Origin: Actinotalea lenta
GTDB lineage: Bacteria > Actinomycetota > Actinomycetes > Actinomycetales > Cellulomonadaceae
Direction of reading: 5' to 3'
Length of the DNA stretch: 64,000 nt
NCBI RefSeq assembly: GCF_030586465.1
Contig: NZ_JAUQYP010000002.1
Coordinates: forward strand, 190,279-254,278
A program made the position numbers and the translations under genes. Numbering within the stretch: position 1 is the first letter of the stretch; every line of letters begins with the position of its first letter. Below the pieces are notes generated by a model. That model was not told the DNA's origin and searched no databases. It saw only the letters and a list, made by a program, of their open reading frames with translations. Positions 53,446 to 62,232 of this stretch are shown one piece after another.

Positions 53446-54396
53446 GTGGACACGTTCAACCTGATCATGATCTCCGCCATGTACGAGAACGGTGGCAACA
53501 CCACGCATCGTCACCTCGACGGGCACCCCGAGCTCTTCGTCTACCCGTTCGAGTCCCAGGTGGGCACGGGGTACGGCAATGACTTCCTGAGCAGCTACGT
53601 GCCGATCCGGTACCGGTGGCCGGAGTTCCCTACCGAGGGCGACGCGGCCCAGGACTACGAGATGTTCTGGGACGAGGAGCTCAAGACGCTGCTCCGGGCC
53701 CCGTCCCGCTCGAAGTTCCGGGACTGCGGGCTCGAGATGGATGAGTCGGCACGTCGTGCCCGCTTCGTCGGGATCGCCACCTCGCTGGGCCGCAGTCGGC
53801 GCAATCTCGTCGAGGCCTTCTTCCGCAGCACCTTCGATGCGTGGTCCAACCATCGGTCTACCGGGACTGAGAAGTACTACGTCGGCTACAACCCTGTCCA
53901 AGTTCTCGACACGGACAAGATCATGGCCGACTTCCCGGACGGTCACGTGATCCACGTCGTGCGGAACCCGTACTCCGGCTACGCCGACCAGTTCCGTCGC
54001 CCGTTCCCGCCGACGCTGCACCGGTACGCGCACACCTGGGCCTACGCGCAAACGCTCGCCCTGACATACCGCGAGAAGTACGCGGGACACTTCCACATCG
54101 TGCGCTTCGAGGACCTCGTCTCCCAGAAGGCTGCCGTGATGGGAGCCCTGCAGGATGCCCTGGGCATTGCGCGATCGGACACGATGCTCTACCCGTCCTT
54201 CAACGGTGAGGAGCTGACCAACATCGTGCCGTGGGGCACCATCAGGACGGCGACCATCGAGGAGAACCTTGCGACCGCTCGAGAGCTCTCCGCCGCGCAG
54301 CAGGCAGAGATCGCCGCGATCACCTACGTTCCCCACCGGATCTTCGGGTACGACGGCTTCCTGAACAGCGGCGAGGTCGCTCCGATGGCCTGGTGA
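53446..54396 (+). CDS. Sulfotransferase-family protein
   Basis: A 316-residue cytoplasmic protein of the PAPS-dependent sulfotransferase superfamily. The 3'-phosphate motif is visible as VIHVVRNPYSGYADQFRRP; the 5' end, MISAMYENGGNTTHRHLDGHPEL, has the position of the PAPS loop in a variant form (NGGNTT for SGTTW). FEDLVSQKAAVMGALQDALG follows as in the family. It may sulfate the surface glycan. GTG 53446. Tightly after the transketolase pair. Confidence 0.75.
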   Translation: MDTFNLIMISAMYENGGNTTHRHLDGHPELFVYPFESQVGTGYGNDFLSSYVPIRYRWPEFPTEGDAAQDYEMFWDEELKTLLRAPSRSKFRDCGLEMDESARRARFVGIATSLGRSRRNLVEAFFRSTFDAWSNHRSTGTEKYYVGYNPVQVLDTDKIMADFPDGHVIHVVRNPYSGYADQFRRPFPPTLHRYAHTWAYAQTLALTYREKYAGHFHIVRFEDLVSQKAAVMGALQDALGIARSDTMLYPSFNGEELTNIVPWGTIRTATIEENLATARELSAAQQAEIAAITYVPHRIFGYDGFLNSGEVAPMAW

Positions 54397-54400
54397 CGTG

Positions 54401-55414
54401 ATGGAGACGGCTCAGTGGCGCGCCGGCCGGGCGATGCAGTTCTACCCCAAGGCCGACGCCGTGGACGCGCCGTCAGGGGCGCTGGCCGACGCGCCCGACG
54501 CCGACGTGGTGCTGGAGGCCTGCCGACGCTCCGGGATCGAGATCGTCAGCGTCGAGCCGGTCCACCCGGGCGGGACGTTCCACGCGCTGTTCCGCGGCGT
54601 GGACTGTCGTGGCCACAGCGTTGTGGTCAAGTGCGGCCTGACGGAGTCGACTCGGGCGAGCCTCGCGATCGAGGCAGAGCTCTCCGACGTTCTCGCCGGA
54701 GCTGACGTTCCCCACGCTCGGGTCCTTTCCGCGGACGTGACGTCCGGTTACGCGCCCTTCCCCTTCATGATCATGAGTGCGCTAGACGGGGAACCGCTCA
54801 CCACGTTCGACGGCGACGACGCACGGCTCAGCCGTGTCTTCGGGCCGTATGCGTTCGCCCTGCGCCAGACGCACAGCGTCCAGGGGAACGGGTTCGGGCT
54901 CCTGTCGGGGGTCGAGTCGTCGTTCCCGCAGGCGGCGTCGATGCAGTGGTGGGGCTACGTGCGATCCCGGCTGGGCGACCACTGCTCCATCCTCGTCGCC
55001 GGGGGAGTGATCACGGAGTGGGAACGCGACTCGATCCTGTCGGTCTTCGAACAGGTTCCGAAGGAACTGGCCTCCGGGCTCGCCCCGAGGCTTCTGCACG
55101 GGGACTGCGGGATGCACAACGCGGTGTACGACGGTCGCGCGGTCGCGTTGATCGACTGGGAGGATGCCGTTCTCGGCGACCCGCTCTTCGAAGTCGCAGG
55201 CTGGGCGACGTTCCAACCGCGCCGTCGCTGGGATGCGTTCTTCAGGAGCTACTTCGGCCACGACTGGATTCCGGGGCCGCTGTTCTGGATCTACTTCCTG
55301 CGCATCGCGCTGGCGAAGCAGGTCGTGCGCCTGCGGTTCGGATACCAGGATCGGCCCGGACGTACGCCCGCCGTGGAGCGGATCTTCACCGCTCTCGATC
55401 ACCTCGTCCCGTAA
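54401..55414 (+). CDS. APH-fold phosphotransferase
   Basis: A 337-residue protein of the aminoglycoside phosphotransferase / choline kinase superfamily. The catalytic loop HGDCGMHNAVYD and the metal-binding aspartate in ALIDWEDAVLGDPLFEVAGW are conserved; the ATP lysine is in SVVVKCGLTE. In this setting it may phosphorylate a sugar or small molecule that decorates the glycan rather than give antibiotic resistance. Its 3' end overlaps the convergent gtrA-like gene by 29 bp. Confidence 0.85.
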   Translation: METAQWRAGRAMQFYPKADAVDAPSGALADAPDADVVLEACRRSGIEIVSVEPVHPGGTFHALFRGVDCRGHSVVVKCGLTESTRASLAIEAELSDVLAGADVPHARVLSADVTSGYAPFPFMIMSALDGEPLTTFDGDDARLSRVFGPYAFALRQTHSVQGNGFGLLSGVESSFPQAASMQWWGYVRSRLGDHCSILVAGGVITEWERDSILSVFEQVPKELASGLAPRLLHGDCGMHNAVYDGRAVALIDWEDAVLGDPLFEVAGWATFQPRRRWDAFFRSYFGHDWIPGPLFWIYFLRIALAKQVVRLRFGYQDRPGRTPAVERIFTALDHLVP

Positions 55415-55895
55415 CCTCCCGGTCCCGCGCCGACGCAGGAGCTGTGTGCGGGTCGGGCCGCGCCGTGCGGTGCACGCTGAACGAGAACTCGCGGTGGGCG
55501 ATGTAGGTGGCGATGGCGAGCCCCCCGACGACCAGGGCCTGGGCGACTAGGGACGGTACGTGCCCCACCGCCACCAGGAGCGGGAGAAGGACGAGGTTGG
55601 CCCCGAAGGAACCCACGTAGACGAGCGTGAACCTCATGAGTTCCCGGAACCATGGGCCACGGCTGCGCCACACCAGAGCGCGCTGCAGGACGAATGCCTC
55701 GAGGGTCCCGACCACCTGGGATACGACCAGCGCGAGCATGTAGTGGACGTGGAGCGCTGAGACTTGGAGTACCGCGAAGACGCTGTAGGAGAACGCGGTG
55801 TTGAAGACACCGACGAGGCCGAACCGCACCACCCGGTGGCGGTGCAGGGACAAGGCGGATCGCGTCCAGGGCCGCCGGGCGGAGCCTCGGCTCAC
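55386..55895 (-). CDS. GtrA-like membrane protein
   Basis: A 169-residue protein with four TMs: VRFGLVGVFNTAFSYSVFAVL, LALVVSQVVGTLEAFVLQRALVW, FTLVYVGSFGANLVLLPLLVAV and LVAQALVVGGLAIATYIAHREFSF. It matches the GtrA/DPMS-flippase family that translocates polyprenyl-phosphate sugars, partner of the GtrB-like enzyme at 49457-50527. GTG 55895 overlaps the rfbF stop (GTGA). The C-terminal Asp/Arg-rich tail overlaps the convergent kinase gene. Confidence 0.88.
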   Translation of the reverse strand: MSRGSARRPWTRSALSLHRHRVVRFGLVGVFNTAFSYSVFAVLQVSALHVHYMLALVVSQVVGTLEAFVLQRALVWRSRGPWFRELMRFTLVYVGSFGANLVLLPLLVAVGHVPSLVAQALVVGGLAIATYIAHREFSFSVHRTARPDPHTAPASARDREVTGRGDRER

Positions 55896-56668
55896 CAGGC
55901 CTTCCAGGGAGCGTCGCCCCGGGTCCACATCTCATTCAGCATCATGGCCTCGCGGAACGTGTCCATGGGCTGCCAGAAGCCGTCGTGCTGGTACGCCGCC
56001 AGCTCACCGTCCGCCGCAAGCTTGGCGAGTGGTTCGTGCTCAAGCATCACGGCGTCGCTGTCCCGGATGTAGTCGAACACGGCCGGCTCGAAGACGAAGA
56101 AGCCCGCGTTCACGCGGTCCTCCAGCCGGGGCTTCTCGTGGAAACGGGAGACGCGGCGATCACTGTCGACCTCGACGATCCCGAAGCGAGACGGCGGCCG
56201 AACGGTGGTGATCGTCGCCGTGGCGCCGTGACTCTCGTGAAACGTGATCAGTTCCGCGATGTCGAGATCTGCGAGCCCGTCGCCGTAGGTGACGATGAAC
56301 CGCTCGCCAGCGACGTACCGCTCGATCCGTTCGACTCGTCCGGCGGTCAACGTCGCGTCACCGGTGTCGGCGACGGTGACTGTCCAGTCGCTCTCGTCAT
56401 GGTTGCCGTGGAAGTCCACTGCGCCTCGCTCACCGAGGCGCAGCGTGAAGTCGTTGTTGCGCGCGGAATAGTTGAGGAAGTAGTCCTTGATCTGATCGCC
56501 CTTGTATCCCACGCACACGACGAACTCATCGATCCCGTGGTGCGCGAAGAACTTCATCAGGTGCCAGAGGATCGGCTTACCGCCCACCTCGACCATCGGC
56601 TTCGGCCGGAACTCGGTCTCCTCGCGGATCCTCGTGCCCATCCCGCCGGCCAGGATCACAGCTTTCAT
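55892..56668 (-). CDS. rfbF: Glucose-1-phosphate cytidylyltransferase
   Basis: A 258-residue nucleotidyltransferase making CDP-glucose. AVILAGGMGTRIREETEFRPKPMVEVGGKPILWHLMKFF carries the catalytic G-x-G-T-R and the RPKPMVEVGG loop specific to RfbF; VTYGDGLADLDI binds metal and the C-terminus is DGFWQPMDTFREAMMLNEMW. Provides the substrate for RfbG. Followed with a 4-bp overlap by the gtrA-like gene. Confidence 0.95.
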   Translation of the reverse strand: MKAVILAGGMGTRIREETEFRPKPMVEVGGKPILWHLMKFFAHHGIDEFVVCVGYKGDQIKDYFLNYSARNNDFTLRLGERGAVDFHGNHDESDWTVTVADTGDATLTAGRVERIERYVAGERFIVTYGDGLADLDIAELITFHESHGATATITTVRPPSRFGIVEVDSDRRVSRFHEKPRLEDRVNAGFFVFEPAVFDYIRDSDAVMLEHEPLAKLAADGELAAYQHDGFWQPMDTFREAMMLNEMWTRGDAPWKAW

Positions 56669-56746
56669 CGTCGAAGCGTGCCTTCCGTGTCGACCTGTTG
56701 CGTCCTGTCACGCCGGGCGCGCAATCCCGTCAGCATAGCCGTCGGG

Positions 56747-58069
56747 TCACTGATCTTGGTGCGGAGCCTCCTGCTCCGCACGGGTGGGTGCCTGGTCGCC
56801 GGCAAGTCCTGTTTCGTCCGATGGGACGCCGGTGTCAGTGCCGCCCAGCCGGGCTGTCGCGGCAACGACCCTGGGGTACGCGAGGCCCGCACCAATGGCC
56901 ATCCACATCAGCCGGTTTCCGATGAGATCGGACGATGTCATTGCGGAGGCGACGGAGAAGAGCCACACCGCAAGCAGCGCGCGATCCGTGGTGGAACGGG
57001 CCGCACTGCGGATGCGGCGAAACGACGCGACTAGGAGCCAGACAAGGCCGAGGAAGGCGAGGATGCCACCTTCCGCGGCTGCTTCGGCCAGGACGTTGTG
57101 GGGGTAAAGGTGGGTGCCGGTGTACTCGCTGGCTGCGGTGGGGAGGTGCGTCGCCAAGTCGCCCCACCCGACGCCGATGGGGTGGTGAACGGCGAGCGTG
57201 AACGAGTCCCGCAGCAGGTCGAGACGCCATGAGGACGACTCCCCACCGAGGGAGAGGAGGTGAGCGAGGGCGAGGCGCGAGGCGAGCCTCAGCGACAGCA
57301 GGAGCGCAACCAGGACCGCGCCCGTCACAAAGATCAGCCGGAGCACCAATCGTCTGTTCATCGCGAAGGACCGGAGCGAGGCTCCCAGGCCGCGTCCGTG
57401 TCGTGTCAGCACGAGGGCGAGCAACGGCGCGAGGAACGCAGAAGCAAGCGGGCCGCGGCTTCCGGTCGTGACAGTTGCTCCTGCCGCGACGACTAGCCCA
57501 CCAAGGGCAAGGTAGCGTGTCGCGCCGCGTCGCTCGATGGCCACAACGCCGAGGATTGCGACGGCGATGCACGTGAGTCTCGCGAGCCCGATCGGGGACC
57601 CATCCTCAACTCCGACCCTGCCGGTGTTGGGGTTGGTGGTTCCCGCGAACAGAAGGCCGGCGGATGTCGCGGCGCCGAGGCCGACGAGAATCGCCATCGT
57701 GGCCCGTCTTCGCGCTGCGGTCGTGAGTACCACCATCGGCACGATGGCCGTGAGCAGCGACAAGGTGAAAAGCGAGCGCACTTTGTCGACCGAGTACGCG
57801 GTGCCGAAGGACGTCACGGCAACGGCGGGAAGGAAGGAGATGAAGCCGACCGCGAGCACGACCCATCCAGCTGGCAGGCGCCACCGAGACGGGAACCAGA
57901 CCACGCCAGCAGCCACCATCCCGATTAGTGCCGCTGCGAGTGTCGCGTCGACGGGGAGGATGTCCCGGACAGTCTGGATCTTCCACAGGTTCACCGTGCC
58001 TGTGAGGACGACTGCGGCGGCCCCGAACCAGTCCACGATGCGGTCCCTGTCCCAAGCCCGGGCCGTCAT
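56747..58069 (-). CDS. O-antigen ligase/polymerase-like membrane protein (Wzy/WaaL family)
   Basis: A 440-residue protein with about 11 TMs. The Wzy_C region is visible: GSRGPLASAFLAPLLALVLTRHGRG, then RDSFTLAVHHPIGVGWGDLATHLP and the conserved HNVLAEAAAEGGILAFLGLVWLL loop. It would polymerise or ligate repeat units outside the membrane. ATG 58069 chosen by a GGGA site in the small palindrome CAGGGAACCCTG just upstream. Confidence 0.88.
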   Translation of the reverse strand: MTARAWDRDRIVDWFGAAAVVLTGTVNLWKIQTVRDILPVDATLAAALIGMVAAGVVWFPSRWRLPAGWVVLAVGFISFLPAVAVTSFGTAYSVDKVRSLFTLSLLTAIVPMVVLTTAARRRATMAILVGLGAATSAGLLFAGTTNPNTGRVGVEDGSPIGLARLTCIAVAILGVVAIERRGATRYLALGGLVVAAGATVTTGSRGPLASAFLAPLLALVLTRHGRGLGASLRSFAMNRRLVLRLIFVTGAVLVALLLSLRLASRLALAHLLSLGGESSSWRLDLLRDSFTLAVHHPIGVGWGDLATHLPTAASEYTGTHLYPHNVLAEAAAEGGILAFLGLVWLLVASFRRIRSAARSTTDRALLAVWLFSVASAMTSSDLIGNRLMWMAIGAGLAYPRVVAATARLGGTDTGVPSDETGLAGDQAPTRAEQEAPHQDQ

Positions 58070-58217
58070 GACAGGGTTCCCTGGAGCTGCGCGGGAATCG
58101 TGGGGCCGCAGCGGTGCGCGTCGCCTGGCCCGGTTCCGATCGGAGCGCGCGACTGATCGCGGCGGTCGGAGGAGGTGGTCGCGCCCGGCCGGGGCCGTGT
58201 CGGCGACAGTCCGCGGG

Positions 58218-59411
58218 TCACGATGCACCGCCAAGCGGCGTCAGGAGCGACTGCACGACCCGGTCGGCGCCGAGCCAGCGGTTGGTAGTGGCTCGCCACC
58301 CCCGATCGTCATCGGACTGCCCTTTGCAGACAAGGGTTCGAATGGCGGAAGCGATCTCCTCGACAGGGTGCTCGTCGGCCGCGGAGAAGTACACCCCTGT
58401 GCCGGGGCGGAGGAGGTGGCTGACCCAGTCGTTGCTTGGAACCGCGACTGCGAGCCCGGTACCCATGGCCTGCTGAATGGTGATCGCGGGCATGCGCGGC
58501 CACACGCCGATGTCGGAAGCGTTGAAGAGCCTGTTGAGCTCGGAGGCGTCGACGAATCCGGTGAACTGGGTGCGACCGGCTAGGCCGGGGGTCGCCTTGA
58601 CGGTCTCAACTAGGTCGCGCGAGTACTCGCTGTCGTCGATTCCGGTGAGGAGGAGCTTCAGCGATGGAAACTGCGGCGCCAGTGCGGCCGTCGCCGCGAT
58701 CAGAAGGTCGAGGCGCTTCTTGCGCTGGGTCTTGCCTGCAGCAATCACGACGATGTCCGCGGGTGAATACCCGAGTTCCTCGCGCTTACTGAGCCTGACT
58801 TGAGGATCGAACTTGAAAATGCCTGGATCGAAAGCGAGCGGGAGCACCTCTATGGCCCTTCCCGCCGAAAATGCGCGAAGGCGCGCGACAGTGTTCGGCG
58901 TGTATCCGCGGACCTCGTTGGCGCGCGAATTCACTACCGTGTACAGGATGCCCTTCGTCATCGCAAACAGGAGGCCCTTGATCAGGCGTTTCCATCGAGG
59001 CAGGTGGGACCACATAGCGCTGTTGTCGCCGTAGAGCGCGACGCGCCTGGTGCGGTTGCCCGCGAGCGTCGCCGCAAGGGGCAGCAGTTGACCAGGCATG
59101 ACCTGGATGATCAGGTCGTAATTGCCGGAGCGGATATGGCGGACGGCGGCCCACGACCACACCATCGAGCGGATCTCGGTGGTCGGGACGCGCGTGACCC
59201 TCACGCCGTGTTCCTCGGTTGTCCCAGTCGGATAGCGGCGAGGGAGTCCGAGGCTATCAAGGTGCCCATCGCTGAACATGGTGCTCACTCGGTCGCCAGT
59301 CAAGACCTCTACGGATGCATAGCGACTGAGCCACGTTGCCAGCCCAGTCTCTTGATATCCGGAGAACCAGTCGAAATATCCGACGATCAGTAGGATCTTC
59401 TTGCTAGTCAT
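58218..59411 (-). CDS. Glycosyltransferase, GT-B fold (family 4-like)
   Basis: A 397-residue (from ATG 59411; ATG 59420 is an alternative) cytoplasmic glycosyltransferase. The N-terminal part starts ILLIVGYFDWFSGYQETGLATWLSRY; the C-terminal donor domain has IVVIAAGKTQRKKRLDLLIAATAAL, FTGFVDASELNRLFNASDIGVWPRMPAITIQQAMGTGLAVAVP (E-x7-E region altered to an IQQAMG form). Codon use and base composition look less GC-rich than the middle of the window. Overlaps the acetyltransferase gene by 8 bp. Confidence 0.85.
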   Translation of the reverse strand: MTSKKILLIVGYFDWFSGYQETGLATWLSRYASVEVLTGDRVSTMFSDGHLDSLGLPRRYPTGTTEEHGVRVTRVPTTEIRSMVWSWAAVRHIRSGNYDLIIQVMPGQLLPLAATLAGNRTRRVALYGDNSAMWSHLPRWKRLIKGLLFAMTKGILYTVVNSRANEVRGYTPNTVARLRAFSAGRAIEVLPLAFDPGIFKFDPQVRLSKREELGYSPADIVVIAAGKTQRKKRLDLLIAATAALAPQFPSLKLLLTGIDDSEYSRDLVETVKATPGLAGRTQFTGFVDASELNRLFNASDIGVWPRMPAITIQQAMGTGLAVAVPSNDWVSHLLRPGTGVYFSAADEHPVEEIASAIRTLVCKGQSDDDRGWRATTNRWLGADRVVQSLLTPLGGAS

Positions 59412-59982
59412 GCTCTGCATTTTCCTGCCATGCGGGCGAGTCGGCGAATTTTGGCTCTATTGGCCCTTGGAGCAATCTCGCGGCGTGAGCGTCTCGCGCT
59501 GCGTCGGTGGTGAACCTGTCTCGAAGACGTCTGGCGGGCACACCTGCCCAGACCTCGTAGGGCGGAACGTCCTTCGTGACAACAGCTCGGGCGGCGACCA
59601 CGGCACCTTCACCGATCGTCACACCCCGGATGATGGTGGCCCCGTAGCCGATCCACACGTCGTCGCCGATTCGTGTGGCGTGTTGCGGTGGTCGTCCTGA
59701 GAACTGGATGGGGACGCCTGCCTTGTCGATGACGTGATCGTCTCCGACGACGGCCACCCGCGGGGCGAGCATCGAGTACTTCCCGATGATGACGCGCGGT
59801 GCCAGGTCACAGTGATGCCCAACGAAGGCGAAGTGGCCGGCGACGAGGTCGCGGGCGACCCGAGCGCTCGAGTGGACGTACGCAGTCGATGGGACGTGAC
59901 GCAGGCCCTTGCGGGCGATGTTGACGCGGTTGCGGAGCTTGCGGAGGGCGGCGTACAGCGCGCTGGAGCGTGACAGTGCCAT
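59404..59982 (-). CDS. Hexapeptide-repeat O-acetyltransferase
   Basis: A 192-residue left-handed beta-helix acyltransferase: FAFVGHHCDLAPRVIIGKYSMLAPRVAVVGDDH, GRPPQHATRIGDDVWIGYGATIIRGVTIGEGAVVAARAVVTKDVPPYEVWAGVPARRLRDRF. This is the CatB/Vat/WcaF pattern; the catalytic histidine is in GDDH. Likely acetylates a sugar of the glycan. Starts four bases after the stop of capG. Confidence 0.9.
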   Translation of the reverse strand: MALSRSSALYAALRKLRNRVNIARKGLRHVPSTAYVHSSARVARDLVAGHFAFVGHHCDLAPRVIIGKYSMLAPRVAVVGDDHVIDKAGVPIQFSGRPPQHATRIGDDVWIGYGATIIRGVTIGEGAVVAARAVVTKDVPPYEVWAGVPARRLRDRFTTDAARDAHAARLLQGPIEPKFADSPAWQENAEHD

Positions 59983-59986
59983 CGCG

Positions 59987-61111
59987 CTAGTTCCTCAGCC
60001 CGGACCAGGCGCGGTGGCGTCGCGCCGTGGACATGATGAACCTCACGGAGCGTGTCGAGGTGTTGGAGACCTGGTAGTCCGCAGGGGCAGGGCGATCATC
60101 CAGGTCTCCGCGTTCGCCCATGGCCTCCGCGACCGCCTCCACCACATCTCGCGCGTCGAGCCCGGTCATGATGATCCCGCCGGTGTCGAGCGCCTCGGGC
60201 CGCTCGATCGAGTCCCGCAAGGTCACCGCGGGAAAGCCCATGATGGTGGACTCCTCGGCGATGGTCCCCGAGTCTGACAGGACGCATGCGGCGCCGAGCT
60301 GGAGGCGGTTGAAGTCATGGAAGCCGAACGGCTCGTGGAAGACGATCCCTTCCGGCTCGGTCCAGTCCGGCAGGGACGTCAGGCGCTTCCGGGTCCGCGG
60401 ATGGGTCGACACGTAGACCGGAATCTTCCACGTGTCGCGCACGGCTACCAGGCACTCGAGCAGCATTCGCAGCCTCTCGGGGGAGTCGACGTTCTCCTCA
60501 CGGTGGGCGCTGACGAGGAAGTAGCCCTGTTCCGTGAGCCCGAGTCGCGTCAGGATGTCCGAGGCTTCGATCTGGGGGCGGTACGCGTCGAGCACCTCGC
60601 GCATCGGGGACCCGGTCAGCAGGATGCGGCGAGGGTGCAGGCCCTCGGCGAGCAGGTTCCGTCGAGCGTGCTCGGTGTAGACGAGGTTGAAGTCCGCTAC
60701 GTGGTCGACCAGGCGCCGGTTCGTCTCCTCGGGGACGTTCTCGTCGAAGCAGCGGTTCCCAGCTTCCATGTGGTAGACGGGGATCTTCATGCGCTTTGCC
60801 ATCACCGCGGCGATCGCGCTGTTCGTGTCCCCGAGCACGAGCACGGCGTCCGGCCTCTCGGCCAGCAGGACCTCCTCGGTCTTGATCAGGGTCTCACCGA
60901 GCACGTGGCCGAGGGTGCTGGTGTCGACGCCAAGCAGGTGGTCGGGTTTGCGGATCCCGAGGTCCTCGAAGAAGACCTCATTGAGGGTGTAGTCGTAGTT
61001 CTGGCCGGTGTGCACGAGGACGTGATCGACGGTGGCGTCCAGTCGTGCGATCACGCGGGAGAGGCGGATCAGCTCGGGCCGGGTGCCGACGATCGTCATG
61101 ACCTTGAGCAT
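59987..61111 (-). CDS. capG: Non-hydrolysing UDP-sugar 2-epimerase (CapG/WbjD-like)
   Basis: A 374-residue GT-B-like epimerase. LKVMTIVGTRPELIRLS, DAVLVLGDTNSAIAAVMAKRM and YHMEAGNRCFDENVPEETNRRLVDHVAD are the family hallmarks; the FDENVPEETNRR form, with capF and capE directly upstream, marks the UDP-2-acetamido-2,6-dideoxy-L-talose 2-epimerase giving UDP-L-FucNAc, not WecB. ATG 61144 (ATGA overlap with capF) is an alternative start adding 11 residues. Confidence 0.9.
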   Translation of the reverse strand: MLKVMTIVGTRPELIRLSRVIARLDATVDHVLVHTGQNYDYTLNEVFFEDLGIRKPDHLLGVDTSTLGHVLGETLIKTEEVLLAERPDAVLVLGDTNSAIAAVMAKRMKIPVYHMEAGNRCFDENVPEETNRRLVDHVADFNLVYTEHARRNLLAEGLHPRRILLTGSPMREVLDAYRPQIEASDILTRLGLTEQGYFLVSAHREENVDSPERLRMLLECLVAVRDTWKIPVYVSTHPRTRKRLTSLPDWTEPEGIVFHEPFGFHDFNRLQLGAACVLSDSGTIAEESTIMGFPAVTLRDSIERPEALDTGGIIMTGLDARDVVEAVAEAMGERGDLDDRPAPADYQVSNTSTRSVRFIMSTARRHRAWSGLRN

Positions 61112-61140
61112 GGTTCGGCGGTCCTGTTCGGGTGGGGGCG

Positions 61141-62232
61141 TCATCGCTGCACCGGCTCCGGGTACGTGTCGGGGTCCTCGGGGTTGAACAGCTCGTTCGC
61201 CCAGAAGATGGTGGTCAACTCATCCGAGCCGGTGTTGGTGATGTTGTGGACCCACATCGTGGGCATGTCGACTGCGACCGGGGCGTCGCCCGTGACCTCG
61301 AACGACACGACCTCGTCGGTGAGCACCTTACGGAGGCTGATCGTCGCCTCCCCACCGACCACGGCGAACCTCTCCACCTTGCGCAGATGGAAGTGCTCGC
61401 CCCGGGTGATGCCGGGCTTGGTGGTGGAGATGAAGGTCTGTCCCTGCCCGCCGTGGTTGCGAACGACCTCGGTCAGCGTCCCGCGCGGGTCGCTCCGGGG
61501 CGTCAAGGAGATCGGGTACAGCTCCGGGAACCGGGCCGCGCGCATGGTGTTGAAGAGGTTCGTGGCCAGGCCGGGCTCCAGCGGCGGGATGTCGCCGGAG
61601 GCGTACAGGGCGGCGAAGTCACGCAGCAGCGTGTACACGGTCGACACCGTGGTGGTCGTCCCCGCCGGCCGCACCAGGGCGTCGTCCGTGGCCAGCGCGT
61701 CGATGAGGGCTTGAGCGGCGTCCTGCACGTGCAGGAGCTCGACCTCGCGGTCGGTGATCTGGGGTGTCTCCCCGTGGCTCACGGCATGGGCGAACGTCGC
61801 CACGAACGAGTTGTAGCGCGGGCGGCCGTGCTCGCCGTAGAGGTTGGGTAGCCGCACGTCGACGAATGCGGAGCCGATGGCGGCAGCTGCGTCGGCAAGG
61901 ATCCGGGCCGCCTCGCTCTTGCCGTTGCCGTACGGCGTGCCGTTCCCGGACTGGATCGAGTTCGCGTAGACGATGCGCGGGCGCGAACCGGCCGATGTAG
62001 CGGCGTCGGCGACCTCGCGGGCGAGCTCGACGTTGCCCTGCTCGACCTCGGCGTCGGGGGCCCGGTTCACACCGGCGATGTGCACGATGGCGTCAATCCC
62101 ACGGGCGAGGTCGGCCAGCTGCGGCCAGGCGGAACGATCCACGGGAACGACCTCGTGCTGGCTGCGTGCATGCAGTCGGACCCGGGTGTGCCACCCGAGG
62201 AAGCCCCCGGCTCCGGTCACGAGGATCCTCAT
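61141..62232 (-). CDS. capF: Bifunctional UDP-sugar reductase/epimerase (CapF/WbjC-like)
   Basis: A 363-residue protein of two parts: an SDR domain (MRILVTGAGGFLGWHTRVRLHA; ANSIQSGNGTPYGNGKSEAARILADA with YxxxK) and a C-terminal cupin domain from about residue 245 (TFISTTKPGITRGEHFHLRKVERFAVVGGEATISLRKV) with metal-binding histidines. CapF converts the CapE product to UDP-6-deoxy-L-talNAc. ATGA overlap with capE. Confidence 0.93.
   Translation of the reverse strand: MRILVTGAGGFLGWHTRVRLHARSQHEVVPVDRSAWPQLADLARGIDAIVHIAGVNRAPDAEVEQGNVELAREVADAATSAGSRPRIVYANSIQSGNGTPYGNGKSEAARILADAAAAIGSAFVDVRLPNLYGEHGRPRYNSFVATFAHAVSHGETPQITDREVELLHVQDAAQALIDALATDDALVRPAGTTTTVSTVYTLLRDFAALYASGDIPPLEPGLATNLFNTMRAARFPELYPISLTPRSDPRGTLTEVVRNHGGQGQTFISTTKPGITRGEHFHLRKVERFAVVGGEATISLRKVLTDEVVSFEVTGDAPVAVDMPTMWVHNITNTGSDELTTIFWANELFNPEDPDTYPEPVQR

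Noticed and set aside
54401-55414. Aminoglycoside resistance gene
   Set aside because: The APH fold is present but the setting is a polysaccharide locus and no subtype-specific residues could be identified.
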